A stretch of 64,000 bases of DNA from Mytilinidion resinicola (GCF_010093595.1 NW_022985443.1:1766993-1830992), one strand, 5' to 3'. Shown: positions 25,340 to 37,411, counted from the stretch's first letter. Numbers and translations are program-made. Notes: generated by a model from the sequence alone, not told the origin.

Positions 25340-25632
25340 TTGAAGGTTGAATAGGCAGGAGAGTCTTCAGATGATCAAACGAACCCAGGAAAGAGGTACT
25401 CTAACCTAAAACTCCTGGAAATGACATCGTGAAGGTGGATAGGCATGAGAGGCCTCAGATAGCTAACCACGACCAAAATCGCGGTCCTCCAATCTGGACC
25501 CTCACAGAAATGACATCTTGTGTTTTTATGAGATGAATAGGCTTGGAGGACCACAGACGTTCACTCCCCACAGAAATGAAATCTTATGTTGTCATGAGAT
25601 GAATAGGCCAGAAGGACCACAGACGTTCACCT
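25340..25632 (-). repeat. dispersed repeat patch, family shared with 47 kb and 55 kb
   Basis: Read on the minus strand, this patch contains three to four diverged copies of a motif with the blocks GATGTCATTTC, CAGATTGGAGGACC and TCTCATGCCTATTCA. The same blocks recur at 47353-47430 and 54980-55970 on the plus strand. It lies just beyond the 3' end of USP copy A. Confidence 0.65.
25503..25630. repeat. two-unit tandem repeat, period 66 bp
   Basis: Two 62-bp units (25503-25564 and 25569-25630) begin CACAGAAATGA and end GGACCACAGACGTTCAC. They match at about 55 of 62 positions by eye and are separated by 4 bp. They are the best-preserved copies of the dispersed repeat in this patch. Confidence 0.85.
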
Positions 25633-25915
25633 ATATTATCAAAAGCGTACCAAAAGATGTCCAATTGAGAGAGAGAAAAGGATCCATTCACACTGGGTAT
25701 ATATACTAACAAATAACCGTAACACCGGATCATGCTATGTGTAAATATATTCGAACAAAAGGAAAAGAAGCAGGAGAAGTAACAAAAGCCACGAATGCTG
25801 ATAGTATATACAGAAAGAGCCATAAGAGGGGCATAAAGGAGAGAATATACATCAAAAGTGACCAAAACAACCACCCAACCCACTGGAAACAACTACCCTA
25901 CGTACCCCAAAGGGC

Positions 25916-27506
25916 CTACGCTATCTTCACATAGAAGAGAAGATAGGGCGTAAATCTGCCCATTCCCGGGACGATTTGCACCACGTTGGTGAGGCTCGGA
26001 GGGGACGTTTTGCGGACAACTTTGTCGGAGATGATGTGGGTTCGCTGGGGCCCTGACACGTGCGCCACGTAGTGGCCGCCGTCAATTCTTCGGCCTTGAT
26101 GACAAACAACGGACGACAACTTGTACTTCAATGGTAGATCTTTGGCCGTTTGGTACTTCGTGAGATCCAAAAAGTCGTCAAATTTGGTGCCATTGTTGAT
26201 AATATTGCCGTAATCGTCGTAGATAGTCAATTGGACAACTAGGAGTTCCGGGCCGGCGTCCACAGTTTGGGTACGAGTGTGCACCCGGCTTGGGGGCAAT
26301 TGGCCGTTCTTGCCAGGACCGGAGCACGCAGCGCAGCGTTTCTCAAGTTGCGTGGGGGCGAAGTGCCGACGGAAAGCGGCAGCAATGGTGTCCTTTCGAC
26401 CATTTGGGTGGAGGCGGAGGGTGGTCTCAGCACCGGTAGTAGGGTGCGTGACGGTGCCGCAGGCGCAGGTGTCCGTATTCGTTGCTTGCAGACGAAAGAG
26501 CGACGCAAATTGGGCGGACCAGGCAGGAGTTCTGGTAGAAAATGTTAGCATTCGACGTTTTGGACCATAAATAGGAAGCACTTACGCTGTGGACGACTCA
26601 AAGGCATTAAGAAGCACCGAGAGGAACTGCTCGGCGTCCTCTTGTGTTTCCATTCCAAGGCTGGATTCGCGGACGACGGGTGACGCTCGGACGACCTTGT
26701 CAAACGAAGTTACTGCTGATTGGGGGACCTCAGCGTGAGGGTTTTGCGGGTCCCAGTATAGAGGAACGAATGCCTTCATTGCACAGGCGAGACATTGGGA
26801 GGATTTCGGCGCCGTTTTGGCAACGTGCTTGCCACCTGGGGAGCCTCCGGACGCTGTCGACGGGGTGGCAAAAGCACAAGCGTTCTGGCCTTGATTATGG
26901 CCATCGATCCAATGAAGCAGCTGAGGGAGATGAAGAAGGGATTGCATCACGCTGCGACGATAGCAGTAGTTCATAGGGTTTTGGAGGCCCTTCGGAGCGC
27001 GGAGCTTCGTGCAGCGCAGTGGCCAGGACTTCGCAATTCGGGAGACCTGGAAAAAGGTTAGTCAAATTGCATCGTAAAAGCAAGAGCGTTGAAATTGGAG
27101 GTAAACTCACGTGATCGTGACGGGTCTTTTGCAAGGCTGAGCCACCCTTGAGCTTAGGAGGGCGGAGGCGTAGTTCGCTTTCGAAAGTCATTTTGGTCGC
27201 TGCTTGCCAAACGGTCGGATTTTCCAGGAGTTTTGCGAGGGCGGTGCGCGTCGGATGGTGCTCCAGGCCTAACTGACCAGCAGTTGTCGAAGGTATTGAG
27301 AGACGAAGATGTGAGGAAGAGATCGAGTCGTAGACAGGATGTTTGGAGGACGAAGAGGATGAAGAGGGCTTGGAGTTCATCGTTCTCAGAATGTCGTCGA
27401 GAAGCTTATATAGCAGCTCCCGGCGTCTTCTCTTCCTGCGTATTGAGGCCATTGTTCTCAATGTCGACGCCGGGGGCATTATTGAAGACAATAGGATTGG
27501 CGCCAT
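25916..27506 (-). CDS. divergent USP-type ubiquitin protease, copy A
   Basis: This is a predicted cysteine deubiquitinase of 490 residues. Exons are 27506-27111, 27046-26586 and 26531-25916, with phases 0 and 2. The Cys box is GLQNPMNYCYRRSVMQ (catalytic Cys about 160), where the USP consensus is GLxNxGNTCYxNSxLQ; Met replaces the usual Gly and Arg the usual Asn. The His box is GGHYVAHVSG (His about 439), followed by HIISDKVV with the likely third residue Asp about 455. QEDAEQFLSVLL matches the USP QxDAxEF helix, and two Cys pairs (CAC and CAAC) fit the zinc ribbon of the fingers. The basic, Ser-rich first exon is unlike other USPs. Copies B and C in this window share both intron positions. 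The start at 27545 is also in frame. Substrate unknown. Confidence 0.85.
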
Positions 27507-28071
27507 GGTGAAGCATGAAAATTGACTGGATTGGAAGATGCACAATAGGACAATTGCAAAAACAATAGAAAGTCAATAGAAACGACAGAGGTGAATATGA
27601 AGGTGAAGGTCAGCGCGGTGAATATTTCACAGCAGCACAACCTCGATCCCAAAGGAGACTAGAGCTTGGACAGAAACCAAAAATCACATGCAGATACTAC
27701 TGTACACGAGAATAAAGGGAAATATGTGCTGCCAGCGGTCGCTGGCGGGTCCTCGGGGGTGTATGTGCGAAAACATGGAGGGTTGTGAGGTTGGTGGAAA
27801 AGTTTTTCTACAGCAGAGAGAGGGCAGATCCCTCGCAATGATACAAGCAAGAGTTCTGCGACTGAGTCGCAATTGAAGGCAGGTGTATAGTTGGTAGGTT
27901 GTGGTATATCAGAATCAGAGGTCGTTGACGTTGGCGAAGAAGTTCTGCTCCGCCGCCGGCATTCCCGAAGGGGAACGCTTTGATAGGCCGGAAAAAGTGT
28001 CCGCAATGGTCGCCTTCAGCATCAACACCATGAAGACTCGACCTTGAGCATTCCCTTCTTCTTTTCTCGCC
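27507..28071. promoter_or_regulatory. divergent promoter region, USP copy A and TRM9
   Basis: The USP gene (minus) and the TRM9 gene (plus) diverge across this 565-bp gap. Short frames in it look like chance. No specific site was assigned. Confidence 0.45.
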
Positions 28072-29079
28072 ATGCCAGAATCAGACTCGCGCGGCGAGGC
28101 CTATGAAGCCGAGCATGTCCATGCCGTGTACGAGCAGATCGCAGCCCACTTCTCCTCGACCCGATACAAGGTGTGCGTCGCCCGCATTCACTCCATCCCT
28201 TCGCATACGCCCTCTATTATAGCACCTCCCTTTTTACAACACCCCTTCTTTTCTCCTGTAGAATTCCTTCGCACTTATAACTCCCTCTTCCGGATCCTTT
28301 TTCTCTTCTCTTCTTAATTCTTCTCGTCCACTTGTAGACCTTCGCCCCATCCCACTAACATCCCCCAGCCCTGGCCCATCGTCTCCTCCTTCCTATCTAC
28401 CCTCCCCGCGGGCTCCATTGGCCTCGACGTCGGCTGCGGCAACGGCAAATATCTCGCCCTAAATCCCTCTATCTACACCCTTGCGTCCGACCGCTCAACC
28501 AACCTCGCAAAAATCGCTGCCTCACACCAACCGCACTCCGCCATTGTCGCCGACAACCTCGCGTTACCGCATCCGCTGAAGACGTTTGACTTCGCGATCT
28601 CGATAGCGGTTGTGCATCATCTGAGCACGGTAGAGCGGCGGCGGGAGGCCGTGGGGGAGATTCTGGCGATGCTGAGGGAAGGGGGCAGGGCGTTGGTTTA
28701 CGTGTGGGCGCTGGAGCAGAAGGGGAGTCGGAGGGGGTGGGACAAGGGCGGGGAGCAGGATGTTATGGTGCCATGGGTTATGAAAGGCCCCAAACAGGAG
28801 AAGCCTGCGAAACGACGAGGAAAGGGGGAGCGTGTGAGACCAGGCGAGGAAGAGGCGTCTGGTGTCTCAGAGAGCAAGATTGCTGGGGAAGAGGCGGCAC
28901 CGATGCCAGCAGAAGGAGGTGGGAATAAGACGTTCCAACGGTATTACCACCTCTATAGGAAGGGCGAGTTGGAGGAGGATGTTGTGGCGGCTGGGGGGAC
29001 GGTGGTGGAGAGTGGGTATGAGAAGGATAATTGGTGGGCTATTGCTACGCCCAGAGAGGCAGAGGTAAGTACTGCTTGA
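28072..29079 (+). CDS. TRM9: tRNA (carboxymethyluridine) methyltransferase TRM9
   Basis: This SAM-dependent methyltransferase of 269 residues makes the last methylation of mcm5U/mcm5s2U at the tRNA wobble position, as a complex with Trm112. Exons are 28072-28170 and 28369-29079, separated by a 198-bp intron that is long for this window. The start MPESDSRGEAYEAEHVHAVY and the SAM-binding block GSIGLDVGCGNGKYLAL are typical, followed by a DNLALPH acidic loop and DFAISIAVVHHLSTVERR. The C-terminal RYYHLYRKGELEEDV and EKDNWWAI complete the family pattern. A low-complexity basic insert around residues 165-200 is longer than in yeast Trm9 (279 residues overall). The end reads through a GTAAGT, so a further 3' intron is possible but not needed. 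Confidence 0.9.
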
Positions 29080-29479
29080 TATTCGAAGGGCTCAAGAGAT
29101 TTAGATACCCTGCGGCAACAGCCGTATATGTGGATGAGCTCCAAATGAGTAGCTTGTCGCGGCTCTTGGAGACCTGCGTACAAATTAAAGAGACCTGTGC
29201 TGGTACAAACACAGACCATCTACTCTCCTATATACAAGCATCTGCGACTGTCTGAGGTGGCTTAGCAAGCTTACCCGTTGTTCAGAGAGATGAGCTTCTA
29301 CCAGATCCACATTATTGAAAACATGTCGAAGCACTACAGACAGTGGGGAAACAGGGTATATAGATCTATGATATTGCATTCTACGCCTATTTTTGATGCT
29401 AGATATTTGTACAAAGGTATCATGATTTACAGCGCAATATACAAGCACCTCTTTTTTTCGATTTACCCAAGATAAATGC
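29080..29479. other. convergent 3' intergenic region
   Basis: TRM9 and HEM13 converge here. Read on the HEM13 strand, it contains several UGUA-type motifs (TGTATATT, TGTAAATC, TGTACAAATA), which may fall in the HEM13 3' UTR. No gene was seen. Confidence 0.4.
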
Positions 29480-30800
29480 TCAAACCCATTCTTTGGGACT
29501 TTTCAAAACATCTAGCAATTTCTCCTCCCGTGTGCCTTTCACAGGCGAATGCATATACTGCCATCTAGCAGTGAGCGGCAAACTCATCAGAATGCTCTCC
29601 ACACGCGCGCCAGGGGCGTTAAGCCCAAACGCCGTGCCGCGGTCGTGCACGAGATTGAACTCGACGTATCTCCCGCGGCGAAGCTGCTGCCACTGCTTCT
29701 CGTGCTCGGTGAAGGGCATGTCCTTGCGGCGATTCACAATCGGGAGGTACGACGGCAGAAAAGCACCGAGACAGTCTTGCACGAAAGCGAAGAGCTGCTC
29801 CTGATCCTTCTCCGTCTCGTCCAGGTCATCGAAGAAGATGCCACCGACACCGCGTGTCTCGCCTCTATGGGTGTTGCTGAAGTACTCGTCGCACCACTTC
29901 TTAAAGCGTGGGTAGTACGCCTTGTCGTGCTTGTCGCAAGCCGACTTGATCGTGTTGTGGAAGTGTATCGCGTCCTCGTCGAAGAGGTAGCAGGGCGTCA
30001 GATCGCAGCCACCGCCGTACCACCACGCAGATGTATTACCAGCTTCGTCGGCGGTCTCGAAGTAGCGGTAGTTGAGGTGAACGGTTGGAGCCATTGGGTT
30101 TGAGGGGTGGAGAACCATGCTCAAGCCTGCGACGAAGAATTCTAGTGAGTCTACGTCCGGGTCCAACGCCTTGTGGTTCACGCGCATCTTTGCGATTGCG
30201 GCGCGCGGCAGGCTGCCGTACACCACGGAGGTGAGGACGCCTGCTTTCTCAAAGACGTTGCCGTCTTGCAGCACGCATGTGATGCCTCCGCCGCCTTCAG
30301 GTCGGTCCCAGCTGTCGACGAGGAAGGGTTTGCCGTCGACCTTTTCCAGGGCGGCGACTATTTCTTTCTGGTATTGTTTTATGAAAGCTTCCATACGCAG
30401 GCGCATTGGCGACTGCTCAGTGACGCCGGATTCCCGCTTCGCAAGTGTATCCTTCTCGGCGATGGTCAGGGTATCGGCCTTAGCAGGTGGTTCGCCAGTG
30501 GCCTGCTTTAGGGGATTAGCGGGTGGCGCCGGGTGATGAAGCTGGAGAGCTTGCCATTGAGTAGACCAGCAGCCCGACAAAGGGAATGCCGACAGCGAGG
30601 CGAGCTTTTGCGCCGAAGACGGGTCTTTTGCCAGCATTGCCCAGCTTAGGGCCTTTGGGGAGGCCGTCAGACATCTGTCTCACGGTCCGGCCGGCGGATT
30701 GGGGGGTGAAGAAATCCACGCGGAGAAGGCCTCTCGGTCCATAGTTCGAACGAAAGAAGGGCGGCTTCAGAAGCCGCAATGAGGGCCGGACGGAGGCCAT
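29480..30800 (-). CDS. HEM13: coproporphyrinogen III oxidase
   Basis: This enzyme catalyses oxidative decarboxylation of coproporphyrinogen III to protoporphyrinogen IX in heme synthesis. The protein has 422 residues in exons 30800-30555 and 30502-29480, joined through a 52-bp GC-AG intron (30554-30503: donor ATG|GCAAGC, branch GCTAATC, acceptor AAGCAG). Family blocks are [55 protein letters not shown] and [18 protein letters not shown]. Unlike cytosolic yeast Hem13, the first exon supplies a basic presequence ([21 protein letters not shown]) and a single helix ([15 protein letters not shown]), as in proteins sorted to the mitochondrial intermembrane space. No other splice within the first exon keeps both halves in frame. 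Confidence 0.93.
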
Positions 30801-31511
30801 GGTGATGCAATTGCACGCAGAATGGCAAGGTCTTTTACGAGAGACGCATTGGGCATCAGCGGAGATTGAGGAGGCCTGAGGCGGGGGGAAAGGAGGCGCG
30901 CAGAGTTAGATATGTGAGAGGAAGAAGCGTCGGGCGGCATGGTGTGGAGTGAGGGTCATCACACCACGGACGACGCAAGCGAGGCGGCGACCCGTGGGAC
31001 CTCAGAGCGCGAGGTCGAGCTGCAAGGTACCAGATCACGTGTAAGTGTCCCTCTGGAAGATAGGAGTTGGAGTGCTGGAGGCAGCTGCCATGATACAGAG
31101 AAGTGGCTTTCGGGGACATCTGGGCGGCTGGTGAGTCAAGCTCTGGGTGGCAGCAAGTGACCTGGATAGCTGCATCGGCTCAGCCCCATGACTCCGTGGG
31201 CCAAAGGGCGGCTGTGCAGGTTGGTTTGCGCCGCTGAATCACTTCCCACGGCCCAGCTGGCACGCACTTCTACATACGTGACTTGCTGCTCGATCGTGGC
31301 TGCTTATACAACCACGATCCACCGAATTCACCTGCCTGTACCCCACGTGACGCGCCTGTCCGCCTGGCTGCCCCTCTTAAACCCGCCGCGCTGTGCTGCT
31401 GCCTTCATCTTCCACCTACCTCACCGCCACCTTCTCACACAACCACCAGCTTTGCACCACCATACAACCTCAACACCCGTACCAACCTACAAACTACAGT
31501 CGCTGGCCAAC
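30801..31511. promoter_or_regulatory. divergent promoter region, HEM13 and ATG8
   Basis: HEM13 (minus) and ATG8 (plus) diverge from this 711-bp gap. The half near ATG8 is pyrimidine-rich, consistent with a transcribed 5' leader. Several CACGTG or ACGTG cores are present, but I assign no factor. Confidence 0.5.
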
Positions 31512-32029
<518 letters not shown>

Positions 32030-32747
32030 GCTCGCCTGTCCTTTTCGATTTCCGGTTTTCTCGACGGCAGACGGCGCTCCAACTCGGCGTTGTGGGAATG
32101 ATGCGATTTGCTTTTGGTTCTTATGCACGACATGGCACGGAGAGGGCAGCGGGTCTAGTATTGCGCAGGGGAATATGGACAACTCTACACTTTGCGCAAT
32201 CATGAGGAACAGGTCTCGTTGATAGGACACAGGCGGAAGACAGCACGATGGGACGGGCCTATTGATTTCCACTGTCTTTGTACCTTTTTCGCTTCTCCAT
32301 AAACCCCCCAAATCAACACATTTGTAACTCACATTTCTGGACTTCTGTGATGTGCTATCGATATGCAGCCCTACCGTTCACTATGAGAGCGCGGTCCGAT
32401 CAGCTGCAACCAGTCCCATGACCACCGACTCAAAAATGACACGTATGACTGTGAATTACTCCAAGGCTAGATCTGTAGAACAGGCCAGCAAATGTTCCAA
32501 AATTGAATCCTGGAATTCGTTTGCCTAATCCACGGTTCCGTGGTTCTTGACCTCATCCGCCCAAGCTCCAGCCACCCGTCCCAAGCTCTCCACCTGTGCA
32601 GATCATCCCAAGCTCCACCACCACCGTTATCAAACCCCACGAATTAAACTCCACAGATTACAACTCCAGTATATACACTTTGTCTCTCTTTGACCGCGAA
32701 TTAAGACTTCCATATCCAAGCGCGATTGGCGCACACAACCCCCAAAC
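32030..32747. other. intergenic between ATG8 and NCE101
   Basis: This holds the ATG8 3' UTR and the NCE101 promoter. A run of CCAAGCTC-like repeats lies near 32568-32615, and no gene was seen. Confidence 0.4.
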
Positions 32748-33003
32748 ATGAGCTACGCCTACATCATCTCAAAGTGCGCCTTCCAGCTTCCCCTCTTCAT
32801 CTCCCCTCAAGCCCCTCTGATCCTTCTTTAGACGCCTCGACCCCGTCTTCGCCCTCGCCATCGGTGCCGGCGCCGCCGCTGCCCGGATAAGTCGCGAAGA
32901 GAAAGAGAAGGGCCGGAACGCTGCACAGACAGTAGATGTGTTGAGGCGGAGAGTCGGGTTGGCGTGGGAGAAGATTGGGGCGAAGTGGGAGGGAAAGGCC
33001 TGA
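32748..33003 (+). CDS. NCE101: small membrane protein NCE101 family
   Basis: This gene encodes a 65-residue protein of the fungal non-classical export protein 1 family (PF11654). Exons are 32748-32773 (26 bases) and 32832-33003, joined across a 58-bp GT-AG intron. The joined sequence MSYAYIISKRLDPVFALAIG matches the family pattern of a short Tyr/Ile start followed by DPxFAxxIG, and one membrane helix runs to AAAARISREEKEKG. The tail is charged and basic. In yeast the protein is implicated in export of leaderless proteins, though its direct role is unclear. The first exon is too short to be found as an open frame. Confidence 0.85.
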
Positions 33004-33407
33004 GATGGAGCAGTCGCAGGACTTGGGTAGAATAGAACAACTGGTGAAGGGCATGGTATCTGGGTCATGAGAGGAGGACCAAGCCAGAGGCTTCGGATAG
33101 CCATGGAGTACGGTACAACCGTGCCTGCGGCGTTGGATACGAGAGTGCAAAATCCACACATACATCACATCTCCCACAAAGGAAGAAGCCGGAAACGTCA
33201 GAGCTGCCGCACTATCAGTGCTCGATACCCTGTGTATATGTACCAACATCACATCATATGAAACGCTCGTAACGAACTCAAGAAAACTTCGATTCATGTG
33301 CCACAAGTACAACATTTCTAGTCTGGACTAATCACAGGATAATGGTACACTCAGGACCAGCCAACCCTTCAGCAAACAGGCAACCCGCTCTTTTCTCTAT
33401 ATGATAT
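33004..33407. other. convergent 3' intergenic region
   Basis: NCE101 and QCR2 converge here and both 3' UTRs must lie within. The short frames are not supported. A TGTAAATA octamer on the minus strand begins inside the QCR2 stop codon. Confidence 0.4.
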
Positions 33408-34966
33408 TTACACCTTGAGTCCCAGATCCTCCGCGTACGGCAGAAGGAAGAGATCGCCGACTGCTGATACCGATGCCTTGCTCTCGAGTAATGTCTTGGC
33501 GGCCTGAAGAGGGATATATTAGCTTAGGTACACTGGGATATAGATTTTGGGAAACTTACAGCCTTAACTTGAGCATCCGTGACACCATCGATAGCCTTCG
33601 CTGTCTCATCGAGCTGGTACGCCTTGCTGCCGTGAATCAATCCAGAGCCGGTCAGCTCAAGACCAGCGCTGATGTCCTGGCCTGTCTCGAGCTCTTGGAA
33701 CTTGGCGGCGGCCTTCGCCTTCTTGATATCCTCAGCAGCAATCTTGCCACCTGCAATGCTGTGCAGGGTCTTGACGGCCTCAATGGCGGTGGCCGAAACG
33801 TTCTCTGCTGTGCCGTTAACGTTGATGTAGAGAAGACCGGCGTCAGAGTAGATGGCGCTCTTGGTTTCTACGCTGGTGCCGGGGCTGGCGGCGGCCTTGG
33901 AGAGGAGCGAGAAACCAGATGACCACTTGATGTTGGATTTGCCGCCGAGGAGGGAAGCCAAGACCTGGATCTCGGGCTTGTAGAAACCACCGGTGAAGGA
34001 GCTTGAGCCGGGGAAAGCGAGGACTAGCGAGTTGCCGGAGCCGTGTGCGATACGCTCCTCTCCACCGTAGTATTTGCTCTGTTTATCCCGAACAGATTGA
34101 AGCAGGTCCTCCGGGGCTTTGGCAGACACGCCACCAAAGAACTCGTTGACCCATTTCGAGAGGTCGGCGTGCTCGGCACCATTGGCAACGATTGCGAAGT
34201 TGGGCTTTGCGTAGGCGAACTGGGAGAAGTACTCGATGGTGTCGGCGGCTAGGTATTTCGTGTACGGCGTGGAAGACGCGGGGCTCACGGGTGTGCCCAG
34301 ACCGCGGTGGAAAGCCAGGCTATGTGCGGAGCTGAGAGCTATCGCCTTGGGGCTGGCCAAAAACTTCTTGTGGGCCAGCTGGATGAGAGGGAGCACTTCC
34401 TCGGTGTAGACATGGGCTGTTGCAATCGTCAACTCCATTCATCCAATCTCCATCCACATCTACTAGTACGTACGGAGGTACTTCGTTGAGGAAGCAACTT
34501 CAGCGAGGAGCTCGACGAAGTATGGGAGGTCGTCTCGCAGGAACTTGGCTCCAATGACGAGGTTCTCCCGGGAGTGGTAGGATTCCAATTCGGCGCCCAG
34601 GAGCTCGGATTCTCGAACAATGCGCAACGCAGACCGCCGTTCCGTGCCCTGCCGCAGAATTGAAGGTTAGCAGAGCTTCAAGGCAGCTTTCTTTCCGTCT
34701 CAATCGGATAGCCGTACCCGGAATGCGAATTTCTCCAGGCCCTCCGTTAGCCCAGGGAGCAGCTGGTATCTCGTGCCAGCCTTTGCCACCAAGGCGAGGG
34801 TAGTTGTAGGTCCTGCGAGATCTCTGCTGGCGATCTTGACTCCGCTGGCATCGCCGGTCTGATACTGGAACGACCCTGATGCCGCTTCGGCAAGGTAGCG
34901 CTTTTGCACGGGCTGTGCGAACTGGCACCGTAGAGCGCCCCGGCGGAGAACAGAGCGCGAGAGCAT
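33408..34966 (-). CDS. QCR2: ubiquinol-cytochrome c reductase core subunit 2
   Basis: This is core protein 2 of respiratory complex III, facing the matrix, of the M16 peptidase fold but without protease activity. The 458-residue protein is split into exons 34966-34718, 34648-34474, 34416-33560 and 33503-33408. The presequence MLSRSVLRRGALRCQFAQ is basic. The body has the M16 pattern SGVKIASRDLAGPTTTLAL, GLTEGLEKFAFRGTERRSAL (replacing the HxxEH zinc motif) and ELESYHSRENLVIGAKFL, and ends AVGDLFLLPYAEDLGLKV. Length agrees with fungal QCR2. The ATG at 34990 is in frame, but 34966 is preferred because the presequence starts there. The gene shares a 279-bp promoter with RPC82. Confidence 0.92.
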
Positions 34967-35245
34967 CGTGACGGGGTGGGCGGGAGTCAATGGATAGAGG
35001 GGGGTGCTGTTTGGGGATGGCGGTCGGATGGGAAGATGTCAAAAGAGCGAGTTGGGGATTCACGTGACCGCTTGGCATCGAACACCAGTGGACGACTTTG
35101 CAGGGCTTCTAGCGGGGCGGCCGCGAGCTTCCATTTTACCTCATTACTACATACATCTCCAGCACCCCGCCACCAGGCCTCTTCATGTCTTCTTACCGGT
35201 AGCATCCGTGCCTGTCTAGAGATCTGGCAACATCTCTAGCACATC
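34967..35245. promoter_or_regulatory. short bidirectional promoter, QCR2 and RPC82
   Basis: Only 279 bp separate the two divergent start codons. The sequence contains a GCGGGGCGGCCGCGAG GC-rich block near 35112, but no assigned factor site. Confidence 0.6.
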
Positions 35246-37411
35246 ATGTCGAAAGTACGTTGCGCTTGCCCTGCCTAATGCTCGAAGTGGGATGAATCAT
35301 ACTGACTGTCTGTCCAGAACGTCACGGAGCTCTGCACGCTCCTCGTAGAGAAGGAGCACGGCGAATTGGCTGCTGTAAGTGCCATACTCGGCTTCCTGCG
35401 TTAGATTTCGCATATTCCTCGCACAATTCTCGCCTGTGCGACCAATTTGAAGCTCTGTGCTGATTTCGCTAGGACGTCTTTTCTACGGTTGCGCATGTCG
35501 GACGACAGCATCTGGCTGGTCTTATTCGAGCATCAAGACTCCCCACCAAGCATTTCAGGCACGGCCTCGCCACCCTTCTGCAATTCCAACTTGTCCTCCA
35601 ATCCGAGCTCGACGAAGTCACATTTTACGAAGTCAGCTGCGAACATGCTCACAATCTCGCGCGCCTTGGGAAAATCGCAAGACTGGTAGAGGCACGGTAT
35701 GGACAGGAGGCTGGCGAAATCGTCACCACCTTGCTGAACTCGGGCCATGCGAAAGTCTCTGATCTCGCTGCTGCCTACGGAAGGATTCACAAAAAGGTGG
35801 ATGTGAGCTCGACACTCCCCAATGGAACCATGACGAAGCACGAGGGAGTCAACGGCCAGAAAGCGGGCACCACCAAGACCACCAGTGACGACACAAGCAA
35901 TGACGATAGCGCTGGTAATGGTGGGGAAGTCGGCAGCGTTGAGAACAGCAATGGAGTCACCGCCAACGGATCGGCAATTGTCCAGGACAAGCCAGAGACT
36001 TACGTTGAGTCCGATGCTGAGATGCATGCCATCCTACACAGCCTGCTGAAGGCTGGTTGGATCGTGCCCGTAGACCAACGAGATTTCTGGCCTCTCTCCG
36101 ACCAACGCCTCGACGCTGAAGCTTGGGTTCTGGAACATCACTTTGAAAAGGGCAAGCCCCCCAAAGGTCCGAAGCAGGTCCAGGCGCTGAAACGCCACCT
36201 CAAACACCGTATGCGCCAGCTGCGTGATCAGGCACTTGATTTCTCGACTTCAAGCATCCAAACCGGCTCCAAACGTCCCGCCACGTTCTCTGCCTTGCCG
36301 CCCGCCAAACGAGCCAGAGCAAATGGTGTTAATGGTGCTAGTCACTCCAAAGCCGGGTTTGCAGATGATGACGGCGTGTTGCTCGATGTAAGGCAACTGA
36401 TGCTCTTCTTTCTAGGATTTTCCTAATCTTCAATAGGGCAATCTCGTTGTGCGCATCAGTCCAGAAAAGGTCAGCGTTGCGATGCGTACTGAACAGCTCG
36501 TTCGTCTAGCAAATCGTTTCATCGGAGAGACCACGTCCAAGGTGTATAGAGCCTTTCTCCAACTTCTGGAAGAACAGACCCCCAGGTGCTACGATCAGTA
36601 TAAAGCCGATCCGGACCCTGACTCGGACAAGATTCTTATAATTGAGGCAAAGGCCAGCGTCTTGAAGATTGCAGAAGTTCTTGACAAGAGTGTAGACCTC
36701 TACGATGGTCTCGCTGAAACCCCCGAATTCGTCAATGGAAACACTAACCATGATGGCGATACCTTGGTTAACCGAGGCAAGCTGGTCGAAAAACATATCA
36801 AAATGCTCTCAGAAGATCCACGCCACCTTGCTACTTGGGCTAGCTCACGAGGAGTCAGCGAGTGGTATGTCGAGTTTCCACGCCTAAGCCGGTACCTCAT
36901 CCAGAACCAAATCGAAGAGACTGTTCAGTCCCGGTTCGAACGCCTCGGCATGCGGCTCCTGCGTCTCCTGCACAACAAGGGTAAACTGGACGAGAAACAG
37001 GTCGCAAGCTTGGGTATGTGCCGACCGAAGGAAATCCGTCCTATCCTCAGTCAGATGCAAGCCGCGGGATTCCTAGATCTTCAAGAAATTCCAAAAGACA
37101 ACAGTCGTCACCCGAGTCGTACCATATTCCTGTGGTTCTACGACCAGGACCGGGTCAGGCGGTTGCTATTGGAGGATGCTTACAAAGCTATGGCACGTAT
37201 CCTGCAGAGAATCGAGATCGAGCGTCAGGCGAGACTCGAACAAATCGAGAAAGCGGAGCGTACCGACGTCAAAGGTAACGAAGATAAGTATTTGACTAAG
37301 GTAGAGAAGCAGAAGCTACACGAGTGGTCACAGATCGAAGTGAAGCTTTCCGTCCAGCTAGAGAGAGTCGACGACTTGGTTGGCATTCTCAACGACTTTC
37401 TTGGTCCATGA
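35246..37411 (+). CDS. RPC82: RNA polymerase III subunit RPC82 (C82)
   Basis: This is the winged-helix subunit of the RPC82/34/31 initiation subcomplex of RNA polymerase III, in the nucleus. The protein has 651 residues in exons 35246-35254 (only 9 bases, MSK), 35318-35374, 35473-36387 and 36437-37411. Family features are VTELCTLLVEKEHGELAA at the start, VGRQHLAGLIRASRLPTK and FRHGLATLLQFQLV in the first winged helix, YGQEAGEIVTTLLNSGH, and the C-terminal KTSRHPSRTIFLW-like block seen here as NSRHPSRTIFLWFYD. The low-complexity segment near residues 160-220 is a Ser/Asn-rich insert. A final coiled region ends NDFLGP. Length is close to yeast Rpc82 (654 residues). Confidence 0.92.

Noticed and set aside
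26990..27050. GLPNC reading at the start of USP A exon 2, which resembles a USP Cys box
   Set aside because: It lies in the wrong frame after splicing; the true box, GLQNPMNYCYRRSVMQ, is in the frame that continues exon 1 in phase 0 and matches copies B and C.
30503..30560. Apparent frameshift in HEM13 near the end of the first exon
   Set aside because: A 52-bp GC-AG intron with a good branch site and correct phase explains the frame change better than an indel.
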